Shown: piece after piece, positions 34,328 through 47,468 of the stretch
How positions within the stretch are numbered: position 1 is the first letter of the stretch
Layout of the letters: every line of letters begins with the position of its first letter
Origin: Drosophila miranda
Taxonomy: Eukaryota; Arthropoda; Insecta; Diptera; Drosophilidae
DNA length: 64,000 nucleotides
Assembly: GCF_003369915.1 (NCBI RefSeq)
Contig: NW_022881603.1
Location: forward strand, 28,951,522 to 29,015,521
Reading direction: 5' to 3'
The notes under the pieces: model-generated
Seen by the model: the letters and a program-made list of their open reading frames with translations, nothing else
Told to the model about the DNA's origin: nothing
The model's database searches: none
Program-made: the position numbers and the translations under genes

Positions 34328-37300
34328 ATGATGAAGCAAACAGTAAACAAAAGCGGCAACAACAATCCGAAGAAGCAGCTCCAGCCGGCTCCATCCTCGA
34401 TTATAACATACAGTCCCAGCCAATTCTTGACTAAAGTCGGATGTTCGGACTACATCGTCACAGAGCACACCCACACACACACAACGACAGGGACGGGAGC
34501 AGCGAAAACAAATAAATCGTCGGCGGTCGGAACACCCGCGTATAATGTGGTCAGCGCTGGGTCCTTGGGCAGTGCTGCCTCGATGTCAGGAGCAATCACA
34601 ATGAGTTCGCCGCCCAAGGCCCCCACAGGAACATCCGCTGCGATAAGATCCCCCACACAACCGATTCACATCACCCCCGGACCAGTGATAATGACAACGT
34701 CGCCCTCAACGCCAACAGAGAGTGTAATGAAATCCATAGAAATCCTCTTTCCTAAATGTTCATTTCCTATATTCGTGTAATATTTGTAGTTTTCATAATC
34801 CCAGCCGCAGCGACCTTTTTTCCCTGCCACAACTAATCGCATTTCCACTCTCTCTCTCTCTCTCTCTGTCTATTTCTCTTTAGTCCAGCACCATCTCGGC
34901 CCACAGTGAATCTTCGTGAATCTACGTCACGTGCCGAGTTGTCCAATGGCCTGGAACCGGTTCGCCACATCCTGGTTAACCATCCTCCGCAGTGCACCAG
35001 CTGCCACACATATCCGCAGCAGGACCTGGAGCCAGACCAGACCCATGCGCCACCCTACGACGAGATATCCGCCGAGGAGATGATGAACGAGTGTGCCAGG
35101 ATTTCCAAGTATGTGAAGAACACCAATTCCGATGATCAGGACTGGGTGGCACGCCTAAATAAGTGAGTATAAAGCTGCAGATCGAGGACGACCATTGTCT
35201 AACCCTCTCTGCTCTCCTCAGATCTACCTGGAGCCCTATCCAAACGACGCTGTTCGAGAGGGTATGCAGCATACTCGACCAGGACCAGTTGGCGCGTCTG
35301 GCCAACGACAAGCGCCAGCACGAGGTTGTCCATCGTCGTGTGAGCGTGGACAAGTCCGCATCGCGAATGCGTCGGGCTTTGGGCAGCGTTGCCTGGGATC
35401 AGCGCATCACTCAATGGCTACACACACTGCTCATGCAGTCCATGCCGCCCTCGTACATGGCCTCCTATCTGGACATGATGCAAACACTGAAAACTAAGCT
35501 GCCAACCCTGATGGACAAGCTGCTCTTCAGTCGGCCGCTCAGCAATAACCAGGAGCTGCTCGCCCCCGTCATGAAGAAGCGATGGGAGCCAACTATTCTG
35601 CCCAAGAATCGTCAATTGTCGCACAATGCCATAATGGTGGTGCTGCCAAATACGCCCGCCAGCAGCAATGTGCCTGAGCGCATGCACAAATGGTATCGCT
35701 CGCTGGCTACCATCTGCCAGGTTGTCCAGATCACCATGCCCAATACGAGTAAGAGCATCCACCTCATATGAGATTTCCTTACCATTTACCCTTTACCCCT
35801 GACGTTCCTTCCACCCGCAGACGATCGGATTGCCAATCACAATCTGGATCAGGTGGCCGAAGTCATTGTGTGCCTCACACGTGTCCGCATAAACGAGCTG
35901 CGCTCCGAGAATCCCAATCGTGGCATTATTCTTGTCGGCTTCAATGCCGGCGCATCCCTTGCCCTTCAGGTGGCCCTCTCGGAGAGCCTGGCGTGTGTCG
36001 TTTGCATGGGCTTCGCCTACAGCACATTGCGTGGTCCTCGTGGCTCTCCCGATGGCCCCATCCTGGACATCAAGACGCCCATTCTGTTTGTGATTGGCCA
36101 GAACTCGGCACGGAGCAGCCAGGAGGAAATGGAGTCGCTGCGCGAGCGTATGCAATCGGAGTCCTCGCTGGTGGTCGTCGGCAGTGCGGACGATGTCCTG
36201 CGTGTGCCCAAGAGCAAGAGACGCATCGAGGGCGTCACCCAGTCGATGGTGGATGCCATGGTGGTGGTAAGTCGGGCACCGAAGGCTGTGCAAATCTACT
36301 CTCATTGGTTTATTCCGCTTGCAGGACGAAATCTATGAGTTTGTGAACAGAACGCTGATGGATCCTCCGGGTCCGCGTGTACCCATGGCCCTGCACAACC
36401 AAGGCACACAGCGCGGCCAGAACAGGCTGCATCAGCAGCACGCCCTGGGCTTCGAGAAGGGAGGAGCCCAGCAGAATCGCAAGCGCAAAGTGGAGGTTGG
36501 ATTGGACGAGGGCGGAATGCCGAACACCAAAAGCAAGTTTGTGCCGCACAGTGAGTACCCTCGAGTTCTGATCATCTATCCCACTACTAATACCTCCCCC
36601 GCCTGAACAACTCAACTCAAACCAATCCAAATCAAATCATAAATCCCCAAATCATCAATCAAAACCTCCACTATCTCAAACAGTCCGCAGGCCGAAGGCA
36701 CCGCGCCTCGTTGATCCATTTGCTCCCAAGCGAAAGGGTAAAACCATGCAAAGTGCAAACAGCATGCCCTGTTTATTTTTGATCCGCAACCCTATTTCAC
36801 CGACTAACAGTTTTACCCCCCCCAGTTGGAAGACCTCGTACACGCCCACTGCCGAATGCAGCCACTCCAGCTGGTTCTGGCATTCAAAACAACAACAATA
36901 ACAACAACAACAACAAAGGTGCTCTCAGCGTATACACACTAAATCAATCCATTGAATACCTACTAGATGATAGCATGGACAGGGATGATACTGCATCTGC
37001 ATCAGGTGGATCCGTGGCAGGAGTAGGAGTAGCTGCTGGAGTGGCTGCTGGCGCAGGCAACCCCAAGGTGACCACGTCCGTGGCAGGGGCATTTGATATG
37101 GCCTACAAATCGCAACCGACGACGGTTAACCTGGCAGCTGGCACCAAAATCAAGATGATACCCTCCAGCCAATTTGTGCAGATCAAATCCCTGACGCCGC
37201 AAAATAAACTGATCAATTATACGGTGAACAAGCCCTCCACAACGGGCACCATTGGCAGCATTGTGAAGACTCTAGGGGGCCCTGCCTCGGGCGGGCAACA

Positions 37301-38351
37301 GTACTTTACTCTCAAGACTTCGACGGGACAGACAACGAAACTTGTGGCTACCTCCTCGGCAGCAGGAGCAGCAGGAGCAGCAGGAGCGACCCCGCCGCAG
37401 CAAAAGTATACGGTGTTCAAGAATGCCAGTGGCATGACCATGCTGCAGTTGAACAAGAATCAGTTAACCGGTGTGGACATGTCGAGCATCATTGATATGC
37501 TAATTATGTTTGCCGACAATGAGGGGAACATACCCGAAGGGGTGAAGGATCCGAAGATAGGTGAGAGTATGGGCTTTTGGATGTACGCTCTTGCGGTCGG
37601 CTCTAACCAGAAGATTCTAATCCACAGTGCCAGCCACACCCGGTCGCAATCCCAACAGCAAGAGTCCAATCATCATCAGTCAGAAGATCATAACGGAGGC
37701 CAATGCCTCCAAGACAATGCCGTTAAGCAGCACACCCGTCACCAGCAAGGTAGGCAACAATATCGTTCTCAACAAGGGAATCCAGCAGCTGTTCACCACC
37801 TCGCCGAGCGGAGCCACCACCACAATTGTTGGCCAAAACAAGGTGGTCTATCTCAATCGGAATCAAATGAAGCCAATAAGCAATATAGTGACAACTGGCC
37901 AACGCGTGCCCGTACGTATTCTCAGCAGCACTCCGAAGAGTGCCACACCCAGCGGCAGCACAGGCAGTCCGCTTCTGTTGGACACCTCCTCGGGATCCCT
38001 AGTGTCTAGTGTCAAGTCATCATTAGCGTAGGCAACAAGACGTATCCACAGTTCCAGATGATCAACAGTGGCAGCCCAGGGACGCAGCCCAAGGTCACAA
38101 CAGTGGGCGCAGACGGCAAGATGTCCATTGGGAATGTGTGCATCAAGTCTGTCACAGGGATCAGGCAGGTCCCCGTTCTGATGATTGCGAACCGTGCGGC
38201 CGGATCGTCCCCAGCATCCACTACTACTGGCGGCGCTGCCGTCCGCCGTGTCGTCAACATAGCCTCTGTCTCCAAGCTGAGTTCTGGCCAGGCCTCCGCC
38301 GATTCGAAGGTCGTCAAGCTGCAGCCACCTACAAAGCAGAATCAGAAGTAA
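34328..38351 (+). pseudogene. Rcd1: Rcd1 / NSL3 (KANSL3) chromatin-complex subunit with late frameshift
   Basis: A multi-exon gene: 34328 to about 34745, about 34887-35162, 35222-35748, 35821-36266, 36325-36550, 36684-36737, 36826-37560 and 37628-38351. The middle is the alpha/beta-hydrolase-like NSL3 domain (ITQWLHTLLMQSMPPSYMAS, LVGFNAGASLALQVALSESL, LDIKTPILFVIGQNS, SSLVVVGSADDVLRVPKSK). The C-terminal half is low-complexity Thr/Ser/Gly with an Asn run. NSL3 belongs to the MOF-containing NSL acetyltransferase complex at housekeeping promoters. Near 38025-38030 the frame ends in TAG, but the adjacent frame continues as VGNKTYPQFQMINSGSPG for over 100 codons, so a one-base indel is likely. 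The junction at 34745-34887 is also unresolved. Most of the protein would still be made. Confidence 0.8.
34843..34872. repeat. (CT)n run inside an Rcd1 intron
   Basis: A short CT microsatellite that doubles as the polypyrimidine tract before the acceptor at about 34885. Confidence 0.6.
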
Positions 38352-40615
38352 GAATCGCAGATATAGAGGGAATCATACAATTTATAAATTTATATGTAAG
38401 CCAGGATCGGATCCCCAATCATTTTTAAAGAGAGTTTTAAATTTGAATTAATCTTTTCAGCCCCCATCCCATGTAGATTGTTGCAAAATGTTATTTAAAT
38501 CGAAATAAAATTACCCCTAAGATTCAGCTAATATTTCATTCTGTAATGCATATGTACACATGTATAGATGTACATTTACTGTATAGAATAAGGATGTATA
38601 TATGTAGGTTCTTTTGGGACATTTTACTTGTGCGTCTCGAGTCTTGAGCAGAACACTGACAGATTCATTAAGAAAATAAAAACTTGCCGCTTATCAAAAA
38701 TTCCGGGAAAATCTGTAAAGAGTCAAGTGTCATTTCATGCATTTGCAGACCTCTGCATATTCCTGAGCTTGCTTTTTGGTTTCTTTATTCATGGCTCGAC
38801 ATTATGTACCTTATGTTCCTGTCCCCTTGATCTCCTACAGAGAGAGAGAGAGAAAGAGAGCACAGGAAGCGCTGGCGGCGCGAGAAAATTATTATCCAAT
38901 CACCGAAAATTCCATGGAAGTTGAAAAACGTTTTTCCGTTTTGTCCTCAAAGTGCGTTCGTATAAAACCTCAGCCACTGCACTGCCAAAGGAAGACACGA
39001 CAGAACGACGGGCGGGCGCTGACGTTATGTAAGCACGTGTGTTCACACGACCATAGCCAGCGGCTGTCCAACTATAGCATTTTTGCTTAGAATTGCATTA
39101 CGTGGTCTGTTTTTGAGTAGCTGAAGCTAGAATTTCATTGAAGTCCCAGGGTTTATATATATTACATATAAGTATTTGAATTTCCTTGGTATTTTCATGT
39201 GCGGCTATGTAGACAGACTTAACCCATTCCTTCAGTTAGGGTCTATATATATATATTATGTACAACAGTTTGAAGTCGCGGCACACGTGCTGCAACACTA
39301 TAATACCCTTTTGTTAGTTGCAATATCTTGAGGAACCAGGGACTAGGCTGCTTCTCAAAGTCAAGGTGCGACTGTGGAAAGCATCTGGGGTTGGCGGAAT
39401 GCTCCTCCAACCAACTGATGGCCTGATCCGGCCAGAACACGATACTGCTCTAAAGAGAACTGGGAAATCCTTCAGTTCAATCATCAATAATTAACTTTCT
39501 AAAATATATTCCCTTGATTGCTGGCCTCAGAAGGCCAGCTATTCTCTTGGACATTTTCCCAGCTCAGCTGCTTACGCAATTGGAAAATGATGTGGAGTGG
39601 AGGAAGAGCCCAGGCCGATTCCCAGAGTCTCCGATCCGTAAATCGCCAAATGCCAAGACGCAAATCGAATCTGATTTAAAAATGTCTTCAACTGCTGCTG
39701 ATGGCGGGCTCTGGCCTGGTCCTACCACCTGCCGGGGATTTTTGTTGTTTATAGTTTTTGTGCGACGGTCTTAATTCGCGGCAATTTGTTGGACCAGAAA
39801 CCCACCGGCGGGCAAGGCAGCAGACAGCAGCCAGCAGCAGCAGCCACATTCGGTTGCCACATGGCAGCGGAACGGTCCTGTCCTGGCCGCCTGGCCCCAT
39901 GTGCGTTTCGGTGATTACTATTTTTTCTGTTTAACCTAATTTTCTGGCAAGTTTGTTGCACATTCGCCATAATTCGTTCAACAGCAGAGGCCTGTGTCTG
40001 TCTTTGGCCAACTTGATGGCCGCAATGCCGTTGAAGATTTATTCTCCAATTGTCCAACTGTTGGATTACTTCACAGAGGATCTTCGGTTTGAAGTTCGGC
40101 ACAGGCACAGCTTAAAGTACAGTCTGTGTAGTAGAGACTTCTTTAAAACAAATATACAATTGATTCTCCAAATTCTGTTTCTCATTATCCTCGCATTTAG
40201 TGGCTGTTCATATTCGACGCAGAGTTCTGGTAAAACTTGAACATATAATCGCCAGAACAGAACTATTTCGTTCGTAGGGAAACTCAAATATTTTGGGAAT
40301 GACTTTGTTAAGACCTTAAAAGAAAAGTCTAGACATTTGCGAGTTGAGTTGTAAATTCAAACTAAATTTTATTCTTAAAATCAGAGCCTTATATGTGATT
40401 TGACAATGAGGTAGGAGGTACAATTTGGTAGTCTATAATTATCGTTAGACCTACGCAGAGGATACACTTTACTGAGGGTGTCTATTTGAGTACATGCTTA
40501 CATTAGTTTTATTTTAGGACCGCATTTGTGAAGTGTTTTCTCCACTTGTGTTTTGTTGTCGTATTAATGGGTTACAGATCTCTGTTTACACCCGTGCAGT
40601 CATAACTTGTCTACT
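38352..40615. other. spacer between Rcd1 and the gypsy-type array; no confident gene
   Basis: After the Rcd1 stop come AT-rich DNA, a GA-rich run (about 38840-38860) and a CAG-rich patch (about 39805-39845). One weak exon candidate is listed separately. I find no tRNA or other RNA gene and no full transposon here. Confidence 0.45.
39243..39449 (-). CDS. weak candidate terminal exon, unknown
   Basis: On the minus strand a pyrimidine-rich acceptor (CCCAGTTCTCTTTAG) precedes 68 codons (SSIVFWPDQAISWLEEHSAN ... stop). An ATG 103 bases upstream (39554, MSKRIAGLLRPAIKGIYF) could be an earlier exon. I recognise no family, and the last 20 codons run into AT-rich DNA. It may be the eroded end of a host gene or part of an unrecognised repeat. 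Confidence 0.22.
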   Translation of the reverse strand, partial: SSIVFWPDQAISWLEEHSANPRCFPQSHLDFEKQPSPWFLKILQLTKGYYSVAARVPRLQTVVHNIYI

Positions 40616-42573
40616 TGTAATGTGCCAGAAATTCATATTCGTAGAGGTGTGAGATTGTATGTACGGATGGAGGTTGTACATACTTTTTTTGACGGTCAGA
40701 CACCAATAGTATAGCAGGATTTCGGAACGTGTACCTCTAGCTATGCTCTAACTAGCTCGCCGGAATGTCGTGGGATCTTTCCTACTCTCCTATCTGCTAT
40801 ACGAACACATTCGCAAAGATGTTTTAGGTACACTTGATTTAATATTCAAAAGGAACTATACAAAAGAAATCAAAAAGAAAAGAATGTGAATTTTAACTAA
40901 CTGGTTAATCGACTACCGACAAATAGTCAGGCTATATTCCGTCGCTCTTGGGGCTTTGACCCCTTCTCTACCCTCCCTACCTTTAGTATGCCGTTTAATC
41001 GACAGCATAACCCTAATCGAGCGCATCTCTATTTGATCATCGGACTTCCTCAGGCTCTACTCAGGACAAACACGAAAGGTTTAATGTTCCATTATTATCT
41101 ACTAATTATTATTTAATAATTCAAAATTTAAGGGTTTGGACTTCATGGTTTTCCAGATAAGTATAAACTTAGCATAAAGTAATTAAATAAAGAAGGAGGA
41201 AATAGTAGCAAGTTATTCCTAGTTATATGTATATATGTATATAGGACTTATGTGTAGAGAATATGGCGTAAAAGAAATTAAATTGGAAAGAAGAGAAAAA
41301 TATGATAATTATATAACTAGAAGGCAAACGTGAAAGAAAAATTAGTAGCCGATCCGCTTTAAATTATGGCACGGATATAGTTGTTTTATATACCGGAATA
41401 GAAGTTTTATAAGACAGATATATATTTCGAAAATACTCGAGAATTCCGTTTAAGGAAGTTTCGTAACTCACTCATACTTTATACGAATTATCCGGCGTGT
41501 CCGTTGAGCTCAAGGGGCGACGTAGGAACATATTCTAAGGAAGGGAGAAAAATTATGAATATACAGGTCTTCACTTCTAATTCGGATGAAACACCGATTT
41601 TCTTTCCATTTCCATACCCGTACGACGACGATTTGCCACTCAACGGCTGATCTTAAAAAAAAAATGTGGTTTTCATTTGCGCTAATTTCTAATTATGGGT
41701 AATTATATACATTATTGGTTTTTTTCTTTTTAAATCTATACAATACAAAAATAGTTAGTGCGTAGCCTAATCTTTAATAAATGGAAAATCTCATGACGAG
41801 ACTCAAAACTAATACTTTGGTACATTTTCACACGACGACTATTAAACGGCAGTGTGGATCGCCGCAGAATAATGTTTTATTTTCACAGTTTGAGAGCCAC
41901 TCCACACACTGCGAAGAACTACATGCGAAAGCCTTAGCCGCGCGCTTAATTCATAAGCGAGAAGGGTGACGAGTGCGGCATATTAGTTTCTCCGAATTCG
42001 CAAGAAAACCATTCTTCTCGTCTTACTCCAAAATGTACTTCAGCTCAAGTATGCATCCACATAACTTCGGGTTTCACTCTAGTATATCTTCGGACGGCTC
42101 TTTCTGGTTTATTTGGTTGAAGTTATCGTTGGTTTATGTAGATGCTGGTTCCTGGGAAATCCGAGGTCTTTCCCAGATCTACTAAGAAATCGATGGACTG
42201 ACGACCTCGTTCTTGGAGGGGGGTCAATTGGTTTTTCTTTCCCAGTGTCGAACGTAGTAAGATTTCCAGCCCTATGATACGAGACTGTTAAAGCTGTGTC
42301 ACTATTGTAAGGTCCAAATCCCTTTTATTTTTCTTAATCCAAAAGGAATAATGCAGTCCACCAGAACTTCAATTTACTTGGCACGTGTTTGATTGCACAA
42401 CGTTTTCAAATTCACTTGGATATATATATTTGTATAAAAAGACACATCCGAATTCGCACAGCTTCACTATAGCAATGATCTAGCCAGAAGTTCTATTACT
42501 TACATTAGCCCTTACGATCGGAACTTTACCTTCCACAACCAACGGGGTTGTACGATTTTAGACAAAGCTTACA
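40616..42573 (-). repeat. LTR A (leftmost) of the array
   Basis: Left edge fixed by the host junction. The right edge is set at TTACA (42569-42573) because TGTAA...TTACA gives matching termini and the preceding minus-strand sequence is purine-rich (CTAGGGAAGCAAGG). Relative to LTR B it lacks about 9 bp near 40953 and has small indels near 41230. On the minus strand, CTTTTTATAC near 42436 could be a TATA element. Confidence 0.7.
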
Positions 42574-42690
42574 CCTTGCTTCCCTAGATAACGGAGTAAT
42601 CGTACGATGCTAAGCAAAGCTTACACATAGCTTCCACGACTAACGGAGTAATCGTATGATTTCTAGTAAAGCTTTAAAACATAACTCCCA
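42530..42690. repeat. short tandem subrepeats at the LTR/internal boundary
   Basis: Three related units of about 55-60 bp share TACGA...AAAGCTTACA and ACGGAGTAATCGTA. The same block recurs at about 50000-50155 and 57527-57680. Because the putative LTR start lies inside it, the exact LTR edge is ambiguous among repeat units. Confidence 0.65.
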
Positions 42691-42928
42691 CAGATCCACG
42701 CTGCTTCTCTAAATTAGACATTAAGCTCTTCAATGGAAGCTTTAACTACTGCTCTCTTGTAATTGATCTCTTATCTTGTTTTTGTAAAGAGAAGAGTTAA
42801 TGTTAAACGCGAGGGCCGTACTTCCCAAGCTGTTCTCTGAAGTTCTAGAGTCACAACTGGCCACTACACCACAGTTGAGGAAGCGCTAGTTTTAACTGGC
42901 GAAGCCTAAACGGAAAAGGGACAGTTGC

Positions 42929-45917
42929 CTAGTGTTTCACTTGTATGTCTTTGAGGTGAAATATTCCTAAGTTTCTACCCTGTTCGTTCTTCAGTTGATA
43001 ATAGGATGAGCCAACTCGTCTAGATACCACGGCTGAAATAAAAACCGGCGCTAACTTTGCATTGAACTTTTTAATAGCATTGCTTTGGCAGAAATTGCGG
43101 GCAAGTACTGGCTCTCCAACCTTAAACTCTACTTTCCGACAGCGTAGATTATATCGCCTAGCATTTTGTTCATGTGACTCTTTCACCTTTTTCTTTGCCG
43201 ATTCGCGAGTCTTAAGCGGCGAAGCAACTCATAGTCTTTGCCATTCAGAATCATATTTTGTCCAAAGGTTAGGAAATAGGGCGAGTACCCGGTGCTTTGG
43301 TGAATGTTGGACCTGAGAGCAGCACTGATTTCCGGTAATTTGGTATCCCAAGTGGAATGATCCCGGCTTATGTAAGCTCTTATAGCTGCTAACACCGATC
43401 TATTGAGTCTCTCACTGGCATTCGCCTGTGGTGAAAATATCGCCGTACGAATATGTTGTATCCCAAAGCGGGTTAGAAAAGCCTGAAAGGCTCCAGAAAC
43501 GAATTGAGATCCGTTATCTGTTAATACCACCTCGGTGTCTCCAAATGTACAGAACAAATAATTTTCGAGGTAATCGCACACCCGATTGGAAGTAAACACC
43601 CTAAGGGGGCATAGGAAATGAAATTTTGTGAAGTGATCTACGATAATAAGTAAACCAATATGCCCTTTCTTGGATCGGGGATATGGACCCAGCAAATCCA
43701 TATAAAGCTTTTGAAACGGACGATCAGACACCATTGGTTTTCCCATGGGTGGTTTCAACACGGTGTTCGGGTGTTTGGTGTGACGACACACTTCACAATG
43801 AGTTACATACTCACGTATTTGCTTGTTCATTTTTGGCCAAAACAAATATCTTTTAATCTTTTCGATGGTTTTCCCTACTCCACTGTGAGCGGAATTGGGC
43901 GGATCATGGGCCCGCGAAATTGCACCTTGGGTGAGTTCCCTAGGAATCCATAATTTCCAAGATAGATTATCTACACCATTATTTCCCTGATCAGGTTCGG
44001 TTCTTTTGTAGACAAAATCATTGAGAATCTTCAAGTCTGGTAATTTGTCTTGCTTAGCGCGAATATTATCAATTAAGGTCATATATTCTGGTGATTTAAA
44101 TTCTGCGGCAGATAGATCAACTATCGGATCCTGCTCTTCCATTTCAGAAACAGTAATTTCCTCTTTACGCAATAGGGCATCCGCTACCACGTTTAGTGAG
44201 CCCTTCCGGTGCGTTATCTCAAAAGAGAATCCCTGTAGTTTTATGGCCCATCGAGCTAATCTACCAGACAACTCATTCTGACGCATAAGCCATTGTAATG
44301 AGTCATGATCGGTTATCACCTCGAATGCCTGACCTTCTACATAAGCACGAAACTTTTTAATTCCCTTTATCACCGCTAAACATTCTAATTCCGTGACTGA
44401 GTAGTTTTTCTGAGCTTTAGATAGCTTCTCGGACATGAATGCTACGGGTAATTCTTCTCCTTCTTCGTTTTTCTGAGCTAACACACAACCAATTCCTACA
44501 GTACTAGCATCACATAACAGCAAAAAGGGTTTTGAGAAATCAGGAGTAGACAAAATGGGAGCTGACGTCAAGCACTGTTTAAGTTTTTCAAATGCCTGAT
44601 TGGCCAAAGGGTTCCACTCATACGCTTTCGGTTTCTTTAATAGTTCTGTGAGGGCGCAACTTACCGTTGCATAATTGTCGACGAAACGACGGTACCACCC
44701 AGCAAGACCAAGGAATCGTCGCAATTGTTTTACCGTCTTGGGAACGGGGAATTCTTTAATAGCTTCAATTTTACTCGGATCCAGGTTTCCCTGTCCGTAT
44801 CCAATGATGAACCCCAGATACTTAATCTCACGCATGCAAAAGTGCGACTTGGCAATGTTTATCGTAAGATTAGCCTTTCGTAGGTGTACTGCAACTTCTC
44901 TCAGTAACATTAAATGGGATTCGAAATCGTCTGATAAAATTAGTAAGTCATCGAGGTAAACAAACACTCTCGTACGCAAGTTAGCAGGTATTACCTTATC
45001 CATTAAACGACAGAGGGTTTGTGAGGCATTGGTTAGACCAAAAGGCATAACTTTGTATTGATACAGCGGTCGGTTAGGTATGGTAAACGCGGTGTATTGG
45101 CGTGAAGACTCCTCTAGGGGAATTTGCCAATAAGCATGCTTCATATCGAGTCCCGTTATGTATTTGGCAGGTGGCAATCGACTGAGTATCCCATCTATAT
45201 GGGGAAGGGGGTATGCATCTTTTCGGGTATATTTGTTGATCTCTCGATCAACAACGCAATCGCTACTCCATGGACTATTTGAAGGTTCTATCACGCCCAG
45301 CTTAATCATCTTCTCTACTTCTTCGAACATCACTTTCTCTTTCGCGGGGGAAATGGGCCAATGTCGTTATTTGACGGGTACTTCGGCATTGATTACCATA
45401 GAATGTTGTATTAGGTGTGTACGACCTAGTCCGTCGCATTCATATGACGGGAAGGTTCTTATTACCGCCTCTAATTGGTTCCTTTGTTCTTCATTTCCTT
45501 AACTATTTTACGGAATTCAATCGGAACCACCAATTTGGACACTACGGTACAAGCTTCGTTGCTGGCAGTGCGTATGGTTCCCAAACACTTCTGAGATTGT
45601 GGGTGATGTGCTAAAAAGGTATCTGCTCTCCCACCCAAACAACTAATGGTTGCTCCTGAATCCAGCAAAGCCTTATAAGTTTGCCCTTCGATCATTACCT
45701 CCGTGTACAATCGGTTATCTGAACTCAGAATAACTGCTGAGACTAAACGTTTTCGAACAGATTGGACCTTTTTCCAGAACGCTCGTCTCCGGACCGTCGA
45801 CCGTTTGGGCTTAACTATCAATTTAAACCACGTATTCACATTTTCTGAACCTAACTCTTTGCTCTCCATCGTTTGAGTCGCTACATCTATACCTGTACAA
45901 ATTTGGTGTAGTATCAT
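42929..45917 (-). pseudogene. array unit 1 pol (protease, RT, RNase H, integrase), broken
   Basis: The protease frame (45917-45471) holds the active-site LLDSGATISCLG. The RT-RH-IN frame (45333-43183) has DMKHAYWQIPL, VYLDDLLILS, RNase H LLCDASTVGIG, an HHCC finger (VTHCEVCRHTKH) and integrase MDLLGPYP and LTDNGSQF. Before DREINKYTRKDAYPLPH about 14 residues of the RT N-terminus are missing. Near 43216 a 49-bp deletion (compared with unit 2) shifts the frame, and the tail continues at 43186-42929. Confidence 0.9.
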
Positions 45918-46361
45918 ATCCGGTTTTACGTCAACTACCCCTTCGGAAAGCCCTCTTAAGGTAGTTGGTTTACTTTCGTTTAGTTGCTGTTCTTGGTCGG
46001 ATGTACTGACTGGGCTCCGGTCGGTACATCCCGTTTCAAGTTTTTCGCTGGGTTACATTTGACGCATCGAGGTTTATAAATATCCTTAGCACCACAACCA
46101 TAGCAGAAAATTCGCCTTTCTCCTAAACAATCATCAAAACGATGCCCTTCCTGGTCGCAGTTCCAGCATACTAGTTTCTAACGATAAATCTGCGAAACGT
46201 CTTCTTCCTCCATATCTTCATTGTCCGTAAGTATTTCTGCTACATTCGGTTTGCTGAATTTACCTCGTGGAAAAGGGTTATGGTTGTCTTTACAGAAGTT
46301 TTCATGCTTGCGAACTTCTTCTCTCAGGCCAGTTCGATCGCTGATTTTGAGATGCAAGAGT

Positions 46362-47468
46362 TCATATCTGAGGGCCGTTTTTGCTAACCTTTTTTTCGCT
46401 AACCTCGTGTGAGAGCCTGGACACTAATTCTTCGACGGCCGTCTGGTAATCGTCAAACGATTCACCCTCTCTCTGACGGCGTTTTCTAATCAACTCCCAC
46501 AAGTCGAAATCATCTTTAGCATCATCGAATCGTTGTCTAAACGAGGCAGAAAAAGTTTGCCAAGAAAACTGTGGGTTCTTTCTATGGAAGTTCCAAAACC
46601 AATCGCTGGCTTTAGACGACAAAAGCAGATGCATATTGTCACAGAGTAATTCGTAATCGTTATTTAAAGTGGAGGATGTAAGTGAACGAACCCTGTACAG
46701 GAATTCGTCGACGTGCATAGCGTCTTTGGATCCGTCACACTTTAGTCGCCAACTGGCTACGATATTAGCGGCCTTCCCAGGAACTATTGCCCTGTTAGAG
46801 ACATTTGGACGTGGTAATCCCCTTTCCCTTCAATTTTCTGAATACAACGCGTTTCCTGTTATATTAGGCTCGTGATTTTGCCTTGTCGCTTGCACAGGCG
46901 TGCTATCTGAAGCTATAGTCATCCTACCTAATTGTCCGCGTAGATTTTCTTCGATCAAATTCTTAACGAATGAACTTAGCTCCACCATCATATCTTTCTG
47001 CTCACCTTTTATCAGGGCTTGTATAACCTCAAGGGTGATACTGCCCAAAGAATTATCCCGAAATGGTTGAGACTGCAACCTAGTATGCATCCGTCTGCGC
47101 GATGTAGTTCCCCGTCCCTGTTTAGGCCTAGCCCCTCTTGACTTTTGATGTCCTCTCTCTGAAGCGTTTGACTCCGGGTTGGATCCCCCTTCTAACGGCA
47201 CTATACCCGAACCCATGTCGGGTGGTAATTCGGCTGCTAGAGTATTCTCATCAAACGAAAGTTCCTCCGGATTCAACCCCGCCCTACATACGGGGCAATT
47301 TCTGTTATTTTTCACGAATTCTTTCATGCAAGTATCATGATACCGGTGCCCACAAGACGCAGTACATACTAGTTGTCTTCTTCTTATGGCTTCTTGACAT
47401 ATACCACAGATCTGGGCGTCCACGTCACCCGACGCCTTGCCCCCTGGGGTACGTTGTACTGGTGACAT
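46362..47468 (-). pseudogene. array unit 1 gag with N-terminal RING-H2 finger, nonsense-interrupted
   Basis: From ATG 47468 the protein begins with a RING-H2 finger: CGIC, then CGHRYHDTC, then CPVC, giving the C3-H2-C3 ligand order within about 45 residues. A basic, Ser/Arg-rich linker follows. A TGA near 46832 stops the frame where unit 3 has glycine. The open frame resumes (46718-46362) with the gag-like helical domain (WFWNFHRKNPQFSWQTFSAS). Downstream, in another frame, are two knuckles (CWNCDQEGHRFDDC and CYGCGAKD...C near 46010-46180). A 33-bp block present in unit 3 after NSLGSI is missing here. Confidence 0.88.

Noticed and set aside
37561-37627. A frameshift in Rcd1 after DPKI
   Set aside because: GTGAGA donor and CACAG acceptor define a normal 67-bp intron that restores the frame.
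41781-42185. Two short plus-strand ORFs repeated in each array unit
   Set aside because: They lie inside the LTR on the strand opposite to the element's genes, and one is broken in the third LTR. Repetition comes from the array, not from coding constraint.
42573-42928. Possible env gene downstream of pol in the array
   Set aside because: Only a few hundred bases lie between the pol end and the LTR, with no open frame and no membrane segment, so no envelope gene is supported.
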